48,549 bases of DNA from Ectocarpus siliculosus (GCA_000310025.1 FN649754.1:685360-733908); one strand, 5' to 3'. Counted from the stretch's first letter, positions 9,099 through 21,253 are shown. The notes: a model not told the origin generated them from the letters alone. A program made the numbers and translations.

Positions 9099-12000
9099 AT
9101 GGGTACCGAGGAGTTCAAGTACCACATCTGCTGCATGGGCGCCGGGTACGTGGGCGGGCCGACCATGGCCGTGATCGCCCAGCGCTGCCCTCACATCCGC
9201 GTGTGCGTGGTCGACATCTCCCAAGCGCAGGCGAGTTTCGGCCCTGGACACATTGCGGTTTTTTGCGTTTTATGAGAACAGCTAGCTGCAGCAGCGTTAA
9301 CACACAGGCTCCTGTGAGTGGTTGCCCCTCAGTCGCAGGGCCGCGCGCCGCCGATCGGCGCATGTATTCCGCGACCAAAGGTTTGTTCTCGTTGGAGAGC
9401 ACGAGAGAACATCATGTAAAACACTGAGAGATTCCAGAGTGCATTGTAGAGATGATTCTCCCCGCACTTACTTGCTTCTTCCTCTTTCCTGCACTTCTTC
9501 CACCTACCTCCGCTCCACTGCTGCCGCCGTCATCTATCTCCTTCTTGTACCTTACCCCCTCCACCCCTTCCGCCCCGCTAACTCCTCGCTTCCCCATTGT
9601 GTGCCCTCTGTTATCGCAGATCGATGCCTGGAACACCGACGACCTCCCCATCTACGAGCCAGGCCTGCTGGAAGTGGTCAAGGAGAGCCGGGGCCGCAAC
9701 CTCTTCTTCTCCACCGACATCGACGCCGAGATCAAGCGCGCGGACATGGTGTTCATCTCCGTGAACACGCCGACCAAGGTGCGTGAGGGGTCCAACCGCG
9801 CCGTCGGCGTTTGTTTCTCCCGCCACTCCTGTCCTGCCGCCGCCCGCCGCCTGTGGTAGGGTTGACCGCACGCTTGCCGGCGGACTCTTTTTGTTGTTGT
9901 TCTGTGTTCTTGGATATGACGCGATACTGTACTTTTTCGGCTCTTTTCGGCACTCCAGGACCGCCGACGTCTTTACCGGCTCACGAACGAAGCTTGTTGC
10001 CGTGGGTGGGGCCAGACCCTTTCTTTTCCCTCAAGGCGTGCAGGCGCTCACGCAGTTGTAGCGAACATGTCGGCGCAATTGCTGTTCGCGCGCCGGCGGT
10101 GGGTCGTGTATTTTGCTGCTGGTGCTACGCGTCTGCGCGGTGTTTGCAGCAGCAAGCAGCAACAACGCCTTTACCACATGTTTGTGGCTATGTAGCGAGG
10201 AAGAAGCCGCCAAATTATGCCGGTTGTTTGCGAAGCTACATGTATTCTAAAAGTAGAAGAAGCTAACCCGTTTTGGCAACGGCCGTCCCGTGGGACGGTC
10301 CGCAGAGAAACGCTCATGTGTAATGTGTACGTGGGCATATGCATCGGTGGCGGTGGCGCTGCGGCACGGTACATACATACGTGTCGTGCATGATCCCCGC
10401 AGCAATATGGGAAAACTCCGTCAATACTGTAGAAACACGAGAGCCGAGGAATTTCACCGCAAAGATGTGTGGCAAATAAAACGACGTCCGGGTGGAATGT
10501 GGCATATGCGTATGTCGGGTGACACCCACGCACGGCTTATTCGGGTGCGGTTCCGCCTAAAAAAGATTACGTCCCTTCCTCGCCGTCGAAGAAATGGATT
10601 GCCGCATCATTGTATCATTGCAGAAACACCGCCGCCAGATTTGTTGCCACTATTATACCTGCCACATCCATACGGTCACGGCGAAAAGGAGGAAGGCCTC
10701 GATCTACGCCGCAACAACGGCGATTTTTCGAATTTTGGACGTACGTATACTAGTAGTGTCGGACAGCTGCCGCTGCTGTGTTTTTTGCTGCTGAAGGTGA
10801 AACTTGCATCATGCGTCGCCTTTTTTGCGTGCATACCACACCCCTCGTCTTGACGCCTACACAACAAGCGAGCAAGTGGAGAAATGTATCTGTCGGAGAC
10901 ATGGAACGCTGATCGACAGTAAATTTATCGTCAAACGACACTGCAAACAACCACCACCACCACCACCAACGACAACAACAACAACAACAACGACCCAGGC
11001 ATCACCTTCTGCCTCGCAAAAACACGACGCGCTCGATCGTCGTGAAACCTTCTTTTTTAGGGGACACCCAGATTCACTCAACGTGACACCCCCCCCGCCC
11101 CCGCCCCCTCCACCAATCAATCACGTTCTCGTGTCGTTTCAGACGACCGGTATCGGTGCGGGCAAGGCGGCCAACATCAAGAACTGCGAGCTGTGCGCCC
11201 GCAAGATCGCCGAGGTCGCGGACACCCCCAAGGTATGAAAGTTGGGCGAAGTCGATATGCATATGCATTTGCTGGAGAGGCATGTTAGCATTTTACGCCC
11301 CTCCCCCCCCACCGTATGCCACACGCGTGTGGCAGTACCTAGATAAAGCATTTGCATGTACCCAGAGGTGGATGTGCCTTTGCTCAAGTCGTGCTGATGC
11401 AGCAGATCACGTTTCCTCTTGGGCTGCTTTGTCGCGAGCACCGCACGCCAATGGCCGCCTGGTTCGTTAAGCACTGCCCCAGTTTTTCCTTTCGAGTATG
11501 CATATCACTCGGCTTGAGATAACATAGCTTCGGCATAACTCCCCTGTGAACCAGTGTTTTTATATTTTCTTCACTTAATATCAGCGCTCACATCCTTCCC
11601 AGTTGTAGAGCTCCAGACCCAGACCCCAATGTATGTCTGCATTAATGCATACGACTCCACATGCGTAGGCTATAGTCCTCCGCTCGATCAAAGCATGAAC
11701 AATCATCGGGTACGTACTGCTGCCTTGCCATTCTTCCGCACCTCGTGACCACGGAAGGGGTTTGCGTCAGTTGGACCGGTACGGATTATAGGTGGTACCA
11801 CAGCGCAGAGACCAGAACGTTTTAATGCAAAGACAAGAAGAACAACAGCAACAAAGAACAACAGTGACAGTAGCAGTAACAATAACGATATGACATGTTA
11901 ACCTTTTTTTCGCTCCGTTAACGAAGGTGGTGGTGGAGAAGTCGACGGTTCCGGTCCGTACCGCCGAGGCTGTTCGCCGTGTGCTGGCGACCAATGAGGG

Positions 12001-15000
12001 CAAGGTCAAGTTCCAGGCAAGAAAAAAAAAACAAAAAAAAATCGTAGACATGCAGGTAGCTTTTTCTGACGCTATGTATGAATTCATTGCTAATCTGTCT
12101 CTGACTCTTTTCTATGATAGAGATGGATTCGCTGTGTCATAATAATAAGAAAAAAAAAAGGGGACACACGGTCGCAGCAACAAAAGAACGGCCTTTCCTC
12201 GAAAGTCGGTAGGCGTGCGGGGGCGATTGCGTGCTGTCTACCGTGCCATGTCATACGAACCCCTCTTCCCGCTTCGCTGTTGAGAGTCTTCAGCAGGCAG
12301 GATTTCAGGAGGGGTTTGCTTGAACGTTGACAGGCCTAGTTTTACACGCGTGCTGCCTACCCTGTCATACGAAAACCCCTGCTGAAGGCTGCTGAAGACC
12401 ACGACGATCTTCAGAAACACCCAAGATTCGATTGCAGGTGCTGCCCACCCGGAGTGACCTTTCTTGCTTGTGCCAACAGCAGTGTCAACTCATATTATTT
12501 ATGTGGATGATGTTGATTTGATTGGATTGCAACAGGTGCTGTCCAACCCGGAGTTCTTGGCGGAGGGTACCGCCATGCCCGACCTGCAGGACCCCAGCCG
12601 GGTGCTGATCGGCGGTATGCAGACACCCGAGGGGCTCGCGGCTATCCAGGAGCTGGTGAGATGGGTGGCTCTTTGGCCACTGTCAGTTGTGTTGATGTGT
12701 TTTTGTACGGGAGAGGTGCCTGGTTGGTGCCGGATATGTGCCCGCAAAACTCACCGGCAGTATACTGGGCCGACACTATTCGAAGTACAGACTCGGGCCC
12801 TCAGAGTAGTGCCGGTTGAATAATGCCGGTATTTTGGGCGGGCACAGACTAATCACCAAGTGATTCAGTACTTGAATAGTGCCGGTATACTGGTGTGGTC
12901 CATACCGGCACTACTGAGGCCCCCCCGCTGTATTGAGAATGACTCGGAAATTCAGTGTCTGCCCGCCGAAAACACCGGCACTAGTCAAACGGCACTAAAC
13001 AGGGACCTGTAGTGTACATTGTTGTTGCTGTTGTTGTTGTGGGCTGTGGTGCTAATAACAAGATTGCTGTTTACTTGTTTTGCTATTGGTCGTTCCCGTA
13101 GACGTCGTACGTGTGCTGTTGTCGTCTGGTGTTTGTAGTTCCGCTACTGGAAGTAGCGGCGTTAGATTCGTTGTGGGTGTGGTTGGTGGCCGTCCTTGTT
13201 GTCGATGCCATCGTTGTAGTCTTGCGACAAGCGGCGGTGGCTGTGTTACTGACACGCTTCTTTTGGCGGCGTCCTTGCTCTCCCTCTCGCTCGCAGGTAG
13301 ACGTGTACGCCAACTGGGTGCCGAAGGACAGAATCCTCGCTACCAACACTTGGTCCTCAGAGCTCTCTAAGCTCGTGGCCAACGGTAAGCCACAAAAACA
13401 TGTTTGTTCTTCTCACATCATTTATTCTGGTCTTTGGTTCTTGCACCTTTTTGTCCAATGCTGGACGCACCAGCCGGGGTCACCTAGGATTTGCCACCTT
13501 TTTTTTTGCAACATGCACAGAAAAAAATCAGTGATGAGAGACCTCCCTAGATATATTTTTCCCGAGTCGAAGAGAGGTCGTTGAAGTGTTGAATTTTTTG
13601 CGAGCAGTGAGTGGGGAGAGGAATTTTCGGGATGCTGGGCTTTTTGTTTTGTCTGTTTGTTTTGTGTGTCCAGCGGTATCAATTTCTTGGCGGCAACCAA
13701 CAATGGCACACCCGTCCCGTTTTGGTTGCCTATTTCCTGGCAAGCTAGCACTACTGGCCAAAACCCTAGCACAACGAAAGACAAAATAGCATACTCGGGA
13801 AACGCGCGCCAGTGGCCTCGTAGATGCGTGCCAACACCCCCCCCCCCCTCCCTGTGCCGCGTGCTCCCGGGCGCAACAATGTAAATCCTTTCAGCCTTCC
13901 TTGCGCAGCGCGTGAGCAGCATCAACTCGATCTCGGCGTTGTGCGAGGCTACGGATGCTGACATCTCTGAGGTGAGCGAACAAAAAAAAAATGCAACCCG
14001 GCGTTTCGCGAATTTTTGTTTTCAAGTCGTCCCCGCTTGAAACGCCTGCCGAAAACAAGCTGCACACTGGGAGTGTGCGTGAGATTGTTGTCCACGCGGT
14101 AGTCCTGGAGTGCCCAGGTCATGAAGAGGTATCTCGCCATGGGCCCTCATATCATGGACATTTTTAGCAAGTATGCAGGGTACAACCCACACATACTCAC
14201 AACTTTATAAATAGTTGAATCTCCGAGTTGTTGGTAAAACTTGTTGTGTTTTTGCCTTTCGGCGTTGTCAAGGTGTCTCGAGCTCTGGGGTACGACCCCC
14301 GCATCGGCAACAAGTTCCTCAACTCCTCGGTCGGGTTCGGGGGTTCTTGCTTCCAGAAGGACGTGCTCAACCTCGTCTACATCTGCGAGTCCACCGGCCT
14401 TCCTGAGGTGGCCGAGTACTGGCACCAGGTACGTACTGTAGCGTTCTCTGTGGTTGATATTTTAGCGTCTATGCTGTCTCTGTGGTTGATACTTGAGCAT
14501 CCCCAGGACTATGCTGGTAGACGGGGGTCTCCGGGCTGTGGACTTTGGTCAATGCAGTTGTGGCACCGGTATAAGAAGGCTGTGTGGCAAGAGACCCTCG
14601 ACCCTGTGTATCGGACACCCCTCTTGAATGGGAACACAAGAGGGTAATAAATGCAGTGGCGGCTTACGGTTGAAGAGACTATTTAAGAGAAAGTACAGAT
14701 TTAAGAGAGTCAAATGGCTTGTCACGACAATGAGAAGTACATAAATTTCACATTTCACAATACGATATGAGAGAAAAGCGGATTTAAGAGAGAAGTACTG
14801 GCTTGTCACGAACCTCTCTTGAACCATAGCCGCCACTGTACTTCGATAGAGGGTCGAGTCCGTGACTACCGATTTCGACCCTCTTATAACAACGGAGCCC
14901 CCTCTTCTAGGGTACCCTCCTGTATCGGAGCCACTACTGTTTCCAAAACCAGCAAAAAAAAAAAAACATTTGCATTTTTCATGCCTCATCGCCCCTGCCA

Positions 15001-18000
15001 TTGGCGCTGTTTTTGCGTCCCCAACCCTGGAAAAAAAAAAAATCCAAGCACAACTGCACTTCCAAACTATTAGCGTGTAAAATGGCTCTTTGCTGTTATC
15101 GCTCATGGTTATACCATATATATGCTGTTGTCCGTGTTGATGCTGCTGCTGCTGCTGCTCCAGGTGTTGGCCGCATGTGGTATTTTATGTTGTTGATGCT
15201 GCCGCTTGTTGCATGATGCTGCTGCTTGTGTTGGCGGGTGTATTTCGCATGATGCGTCTCATGAGCTCGCTTACACTTCCCCAAACCGTCAGCGGGGTTA
15301 GGTAGGGCTAGGTTCTAGCTACAATAGGCATGCGACGAGGTTGGGTTGTACGAGGTTGAGTTGTTCGTCCATTCCTGTATTGCGAGCTTGAGTTGTACGT
15401 CCATACATATATGCGTAAGTTCTACAGGCCATCATTTGTACTTGCACATACAGGTACGCCCGACGCACCAACTCGTGTTGGCGCTCCATTTTTAGTAGTC
15501 CACTTTCTCGGTTGTCATCTGGTGCGTCGGCCTTACCTCACGTTTACCGAGTATGTATCGCGATAAACGTATAAAGTAAGGACAAGACACCAGATGCCAG
15601 CAAGAAATTGGAATATGAAAAGGGAGGACCGAAACCGAGGTTGGACGGCGTCGCAGGTAACCATGTTGTCCGTATGATGGCCCGCAGGGCAAGGTTGTGG
15701 TCGTGCGTCATACACGTTTGCATCATTTCTGTGGGCTATCATTCGTACCACATATATGATCGTCCCACGCATTCAAACCTCGTGTTGGTCCTCCCTTTTT
15801 TCCCCTCTAACTTCTTGGTGGCATCTGCTGTCTTGGCGTTGCCTCCCGTTTAACGGTCAACGCGATAAGCGTGACTCAAAAGGCCAACACTGCAGATGCC
15901 AGCGAGAAGTTAGAAGGAAAAGAACGGGCGGACCGACATGAGGTTGAATACGTTGGACGTTCATATATGGTGCAGATGGTGGCCTTGACGGCAGACGATA
16001 TGAGGTATTTTCGTCCATATGTGTATGCACATGCGTTAACTTCTGTAGGGTGTCATATATTGTTGTTGTTGTTATTGTTGTTGTCTTCACATTAAAAACC
16101 GTTCCGATCTCTCTCTACCCAGTACCTTCGTATGTCCGTACTGATCCAACACTCGACGCGGTCGATTCCCGTGGTCACAGGCTAACTTACCCTAAAAAGT
16201 TACACTATATACTATACATCGGTACGTCCGACCAACCTCGTTTTGGTCCTCCCTCTTTAGTAGTCCACTTTCTCGGCTGGCATCTGGTGCGTCGGCCTTA
16301 CCTCACGTTTACCGAGTATGTATCGCGATAAACGTGAAGTAAGGCCAAGACACCAGATGCCAGCAAGAAATTGGAATATGAAACAGAGGGCCAAACCGAG
16401 GTTGACAAGCGTCCCAGGTAACACATGTGCTGCACATGATGGCCTGCAGGGCATACCACGATATATGAGTCTTGTTTGTTCGTCCATACACGTGTGCATA
16501 ATTTCTGCAGGCCATCATATGTACCACGTGTATGAACGTCCAACGCATTCAACCTCATTTGGTTGGTCATTTTTTTTTTTTTGTCCATTCTGTTTGGCTT
16601 GCATCTGTTGTCTTGATCTTGCCTCACGTTTACCGCGATGTACTCGAGAAACGTGAGGTAAGACCAAGGCAGCAGATGCCAGCCAGGAAAGTGGACTATG
16701 AAAAGGGAGGACCAACACGAGGTTGCATGCGTTGGGCGTTCATATAAGGGGCATTTATGCTTGTGATGGCCTGCAGAGGTTGCGCATGTTTTTCCTCATT
16801 TGATTGGTCAATTTCTCATGATGTACCTCTTTTGGGGGAAATTTTGCCGGTGTGCACCCAAGGCGCCCGCATCAGCGTCGACCCAGCTTTGTAGTAACCC
16901 ATAGTCTTCGCTGCCGACATGAACGGGTACCAGAAGTCCCGCTTCACCCAGCTCATGTTTCTATCCTAACCCAAGGTCTTCGCCGCCGATTCGGGAGTCA
17001 ATGTGATTGCCATGACCGACTGGGAGAAGTCTCCCTTCACCCAGCTCTCATGCTTGTATTCTAACCCGTTGGTCTTCGCTGCCGACAAGGAGTCGAGAGT
17101 CTAGGTGATCGGCATGGACCACTACCAGAAGTGTTGCTCCACCCAACTCGTTTCTAACCCTTTGGTCTTTGCTGCTGACAACGGCTGTGGGAGTCTAGGT
17201 GATCGCCATGAACGACTACCAGAAGTCTCGCTTCACCCAGCTCATGGTGCGACGTATGTTCAACACCGTCACCGGCAAGAGGATCGCCGTTCTTGGCTTC
17301 GCTTTCAAGAAGGACACGGGAGACACCAGGGAGACTCCGGCGGTGGGTTGTTTGTTGGATGTTTGATACGGCAGCAGTCATGCCGCATTTTTTTTTTGCG
17401 AAAACGAGCACTACTATTGTACAACATGAGTGGTTTTCGATTTCTTGACTGACTTCGCTTTCAAGAAGGAAACGGGAGACGCCAGGGAGACTCCGGCGGT
17501 GCGTAATTTTTTTTCGTGTACAGTAGTAGTTATGCCGCTTTTGTTTGTCTGTCTTTGCCGAAGGAAAATACTAATGCTGTACCATGTGGTACAGTATTCT
17601 ACATGTATTGGTTGACCTCGCGTTCGCCCCGGCGCTGTCGTGTGTTGGATCATCATGATTAACTCCTCCTTTGGTTTTGCTGATGGTGCGTTCTTGCCCC
17701 ACTATTATGTACGAAGTGTTTGTGTGCAAGCCCCTCCTGATGGTCCGGCCTAAGATTTTTTTTTCTTGTAGCATCACTATTTTTGTTGTCCCTATTATGT
17801 ACTCTAGAAGTTTGTGTGCAAGGCCCTCCTGATGGTGCGGTCTTGGGATGCTTTTTTTTGTGTGGCATCACGATTATTATATTATCCCTAGTATGTACTT
17901 TACGTGTTTGTGTGCTTGGCCCTCCGGATGGTGCGGTCTTGATTATTTTTTTTTTGTGGCATAACTATTGTTATATTATCCCTATTATGTACTTCAGGTG

Positions 18001-19444
18001 TTTGTGTGCAAGGCCCTCCTGATGGTGCGGTCTTGATTTTTTTTTTGTGGTATCACTATTATTATATTATCACTATGTACTTCAGGTGTTTGTGTGCAAG
18101 GCCCTCCTGGAGGAGCAGGCCAAGGTCCAGGTGTACGACCCTCAAGTGAAGAGAAGTCAGATGTTCGTGGAGTTCGACTACACGTGCGGCGTCAACAAGG
18201 ACAACACCCCCAGGCTCGAGGAGTCGGTAAGAGCGGAGGGAGGGAAAGAAGCATGTGTGGTGGCAATAATTTTTTTTTATCTTGACTGCCACGGTTCGTG
18301 TACCAGTCGGTAAGAGGTGAGCGTGGCCGAAAACAAAAAACAGTCGCAATGGCATGCATTTGTGTGAGGTTATACAGTAGATCTATTTCGCGTACCTTCC
18401 CCCGAAACGAAAAAAACATGAAAAACACAACTGTAATTACTAGCCCTGTGAATGCCACCTCAGACTGTAGCAGATTGTGACGTCAGATGACCTGTCGAAG
18501 ATCTACCTTCGGGATGTTGCCACAGATAAGAGTCAGTGTCGGATGGATGCTGAACCTTGCTTCAACACAAGGTTGCTCCCCCCCTTGACTCACAACACAA
18601 CTATCCGTACTCATCAGCCTCTTCACCAGAGGTTGAACCGGTGTGTCTCCACACCACACATCCCAAAGGGAACTTGCTCACACGCGAACCTGGAGACAAC
18701 CGTCTCATAGTGGCGTCAGCGGCGTTACGTGTGTTGGTAGAGTTCCTGGTACCGTCTCATAGCCCGCGGTGTACACATTGTTGTATGGGGTAGATTTTTG
18801 TGCTTCAATTGTTGTTAGCAAATAGCTGTTGTCGTTTTGCGGCGCCTTTGCGTTTTTCTGTTCTCATTCTGAGATCACGACTTGGTTTTTCCAGTTGCTC
18901 ATCCTTGTCCTTGGGATTTCCTGCGGGGCTCCGGGGGGTGGTGTTTTTGCCCGTTGCCCCCCCCCCCCCCTCAGATTACCACTTGCGAGGACGCCTACTC
19001 CGCGGCCGAGGGGTCTCACGCCCTGGCCATCTTGACCGAGTGGTGAGCCAAGCAGAGCCGCGGCATGGCTGCCTGCGTTCGCGATTTCGGTTTAGTCTTG
19101 AAATGTGCTCTCGATTTCATCTTACACCTTACGCGTAGCTCGATTTCGTCTTGCATTTTAGCTCCTTTTCGTCCAAGTTTTGCTCGCTTTCGGCTTTGGC
19201 TCGCTTTCGTTGTGGCATTGTATATTTATTTTTGTGAAGAAATGTAACATGTTTCTTAATATTCATCTGCAGGGACGAGTTCAAGACCCTCGACTACCAG
19301 CGCATCTACGACAGCATGGCCAAGCCGGCCTTCGTCTTCGACGGACGCGGGGTGGTCGACATCGAAGCCCTCCGCAAGATCGGCTTCGAGGTGTACTGCA
19401 TCGGAAAGTCCAAGCCCAAGTACTCTCTCGACAGTCCTAAGTAA
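9099..19444 (+). CDS. UGDH: UDP-glucose 6-dehydrogenase, 12 exons
   Basis: Oxidises UDP-glucose to UDP-glucuronate with two NAD+ in the cytosol, feeding cell-wall polysaccharides (fucan-type uronates in brown algae). Exons: 9099-9230, 9620-9778, 11143-11232, 11927-12016, 12536-12655, 13297-13384, 13895-13971, 14273-14428, 17199-17342, 18086-18226, 18975-19042, 19273-19444. All phases join to 478 aa, the usual plant/animal length. Motifs: NAD-binding [10 protein letters not shown] (about 13), [31 protein letters not shown] (acidic residues 163/167), catalytic Lys near 222 in [16 protein letters not shown], and [10 protein letters not shown] with the catalytic Cys near 278 and Asp four residues on. 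[15 protein letters not shown] follows, and the C-terminus is GKSKPKYSL. The [10 protein letters not shown] and SCFQKD signatures favour UGDH over GDP-mannose dehydrogenase. Introns 1 and 4 use GC donors (gcgagt, gcaaga). Six internal exons begin with GT at phase 0. Exons 5, 9 and 10 have degenerate copies in neighbouring introns. Confidence 0.96.
11739..11857 (+). mobile_element. Dispersed element with (CAA)n-like tail, copy 2
   Basis: GTGACCACGGAAGG, CAGTTGGACCGGTACGG, CAGAGACCAGAACG and TTTTAATGCAAAGAC appear in the same order as in the 6007 copy, then a CAA-rich tail. It lies in UGDH intron 3, about 70 bp before exon 4. Confidence 0.6.
12426..12460 (+). repeat. Degenerate copy of UGDH exon 5 splice acceptor
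   Basis: GATTCGATTGCAG followed by GTGCTGCCCACCCGGAGT matches the true junction at 12521-12555, GATTGGATTGCAACAG followed by GTGCTGTCCAACCCGGAGT. It lies 99 bp upstream inside intron 4. The AG is intact, so this is a potential decoy acceptor. After 18 bases the similarity to the exon ends. Confidence 0.8.
12809..12995. mobile_element. Foldback element with ~40-bp inverted ends
   Basis: GTGCCGGTTGAATAATGCCGG at the left and the reverse complement of CCGGCACTAGTCAAACGGCAC at the right form inverted repeats. They continue through TTTTGGGCGGGCA / TGCCCGCCGAAAA. The interior has further GTGCCGGTAT / ATACCGGCAC palindromes. It is non-coding, in UGDH intron 5. Confidence 0.7.
14654..14838. mobile_element. 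MITE-like element, CAGTGGTGGC family, copy 2
   Basis: The ends CAGTGGCGGCTTACGGTTGAAGAG and CTCTTGAACCATAGCCGCCACTG are inverted repeats. The interior has two TGGCTTGTCACGA blocks as in the 2777 copy. It lies in UGDH intron 8. Confidence 0.78.
15461..16745. mobile_element. Cluster of four related foldback hairpins
   Basis: Hairpins lie at about 15461-15655, 15748-15972, 16222-16425 and 16505-16745. Each has a left arm like ACCTCGTGTTGGTCCTCCC...GGCATCTG.TG..TTGGCCTTACCTCACGTTTA. The right arm is its imperfect complement (AAACGTGA.GTAAGGCC.A..CACCAGATGCCAG...GGGAGGACC...GAGGTTG). Arms are 80-100 nt with a small loop of about 10-15 nt. Spacers carry ATGGCCTGCAG-type sequence. They are non-coding and fill much of UGDH intron 8. 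Transcribed intron RNA would form long double-stranded stems. Confidence 0.75.
16058..16184 (-). mobile_element. Dispersed element with (CAA)n tail, copy 3
   Basis: Reverse orientation: the (GTT)n tract, GTCTTCACATTAAAAACCGTTCC, GATCTCTCTC and CCGTGGTCACAGGC mirror the copy at 35858-35982 almost base for base. It sits between two hairpins in UGDH intron 8. Confidence 0.65.
16895..17198 (+). repeat. Ladder of degenerate copies of UGDH exon 9 start
   Basis: Three copies, starting at TAACCC 16895, 16967 and 17062, precede the real unit starting at 17155. Each has GTCTTCGC-GC-GCCGAC, then GTGATCGCCATGAACGACTA-like sequence and CAGAAGTC.CGCTTCACCCAGCTC. Copies read ATGAACGGGTACCAGAAGTC, ATGACCGACTGGGAGAAGTC and ATGGACCACTACCAGAAGTG. 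Only the last intronic copy keeps a TCTAG|GTGATCG acceptor like the true one at 17198/17199. The unit is about 72-95 bp. Confidence 0.88.
17451..17508 (+). repeat. Copy of UGDH exon 9 end with intact donor
   Basis: CTTCGCTTTCAAGAAGGA.ACGGGAGAC.CCAGGGAGACTCCGGCG followed by GTGCGT repeats the exon 9 end and donor (17342/17343, GTGGGT) 156 bp downstream in intron 9, with two base changes across about 46 bp. It would read [14 protein letters not shown] in the exon frame, so coding potential and donor are both retained. A poly-T run follows each donor. Confidence 0.88.
17700..18085 (+). repeat. Ladder of degenerate copies of UGDH exon 10 acceptor
   Basis: TTTGTGTGCAAG.CCCTCCTG follows an ATTATGTAC-type stretch near 17716, 17811, 17904 and 17998, then in the true exon at 18086 (steps of 95, 93, 94 and 88 bp). 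Each intronic copy continues into ATGGTGCGGTCTTG instead of the exon sequence GAGGAGCAGGCC, then a poly-T run and GGCATCAC.ATT. The fourth copy has the same ACTTCAG|GTGTTTGTG acceptor as the real exon but would reach a TGA after 12 codons. Confidence 0.9.
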
Positions 19445-20339
19445 GAAACAACAAAGTTTGACCGATTTTGACTGCGACGGATTTAGTTTCTCGATCGTGT
19501 GTACAAGGTTGAACGAGTGGATTTTCCATCCAGTATAGTAGTATATACGCAAGTGCTTTTTTTTTTTCTTGTTATTTTGTCTAATATCTGTTGGTTTGTA
19601 ATGGTGGGGCGTTTTTTTCTGGTGTTATGATGGATGGTGTGTCTGCATGCGTACACTGGCTGTTTTGTGCTACCGCCCGGCCGGTTTCAGCTTTAGTCGA
19701 GAATCGATTGGTGCTGATTCGGTGGTTGACATTTGGCGTTAATCGCCGAGCACAAATGACCTTTCAGGGCGGCGTTTTTTCCTATGAAAGCATGGCATCC
19801 AAAGGCGGCCCGCAGCCACATGGGAGCAATGAGGGTATTGTTGCAAGGGATTTCTCCGTGCGCGTGCGGCTGAATGCCTCGTGCGTGCACGCATGTCGGC
19901 CGATTGAAGAAGTAATAGCTGTTACTTGTAGTTGCGTTTCGGATTCCTCAAGAGCAGGTCGGGTGCCCGCCGCTATCGTGAGGGCGAGTTTGTGCTGCTC
20001 CAGGCTGTAACCCCCTCTGGAAGGCGGACGTACGGCTGCATTCAGCGTTCTCTTGTCACGTACTGTATGATAGGTGGACTGGCATTCTCCGTCATGAAAC
20101 TGTAGGTGGTAAGTCAACAATAGCTCGGTAGTCGGGAGGCGGGCGTTGTTTTTGTACAGAGCAGCCGCAGTTTCGTCGTGGCACTAGCTTGAAGAAGGAA
20201 AGGTTTGGTGGAGTAGCTTGGAGGAAAGGAGCACTCGTACCTACTCCGAGTGTTGGAGAAAAGAGTTCCGTTAGCAATGAATGTGTGATGCCCTGGTGAG
20301 ATGTTTTTGCTGTTGTTTCGCGTGCGCTTTGCGCGTCTA

Positions 20340-20680
20340 TCGTGGTCTTGGCTCCGATGGGCAACATGAATCACCATTTTTGTCCCTCTTCTTGACGTCC
20401 AATCTTTCTGTCGATGATGCCAAATCCGTCTGTGTTTTGGCATACGTCTTCATCAAGGCCAATGATATCGGCTTTTTCGTTTGCACAGGCGTGCCACAAG
20501 GCAATGCAACCGTGGTCTTGACTCCGATGGGCAACATAAATCACCATTTTTTCACTCTTCATGTCCATTTTGCTTTTTTGTCAGTGCCAAATCCGTCTGT
20601 TTTTTTTGGCACAACTCTTCATCACGACAAACGATACCGGCTCTTTCGTTTGCACAGGCGTACCACAAGGCAAGGCAACC
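20340..20680. repeat. Two-copy 171-bp tandem duplication
   Basis: CGTGGTCTTGGCTCCGATGG at 20340 recurs as CGTGGTCTTGACTCCGATGG at 20511. TGCCAAATCCGTCTG and TTTCGTTTGCACAGGCGT.CC blocks occur at matching places. Confidence 0.85.
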
Positions 20681-21253
20681 AACAGCAGCCTCCAACTCTC
20701 CCTTTCATTCTAATCGAGCCAAGCTTCTTTCTTGTGCGCCCTGCGGCCTCCAAAAATCGAAACCACCGGAAAAAAACATCTCGCTCTGCCGCGCTGATTT
20801 TCTCCCGGCGGTTGAATGCCCCCTGCCCTTAGCGGTGACTTTTAGTATGGGGTCGTCTTTTGTACTGGATTTTGTGTGGCGGCTCCCAAGTACTTGGCAC
20901 AAGAGGGGGGCGCGCCCATTGTACTGGGTTTTGCGCAAGATACCACCCCCCCCTTGTCCAATTGTTAAAAAGTCCGATCACTCCACGACGAAGATGATGG
21001 CAAACAACCAAGTTGTGCGTTTCTCGAAACGCTCTTCTTGCATTTTCGGCGGCACCGCCGTGAAGACTATTCGATTCATTGTTGCTGCGGAGAAATCGAG
21101 CCTTGAATATCGGCCCAGGGGGTGTGGTAGCTTACCAAATGTCGCCGCGGGCCGCGAACAGCCGTATTTGTGTTTTCGTGCGCCGCCAGTTTTCACCATT
21201 TTTGTGATGGCGACTCGACGGGTTTCCTGTCTGAATCTTCCAACACAACAACC

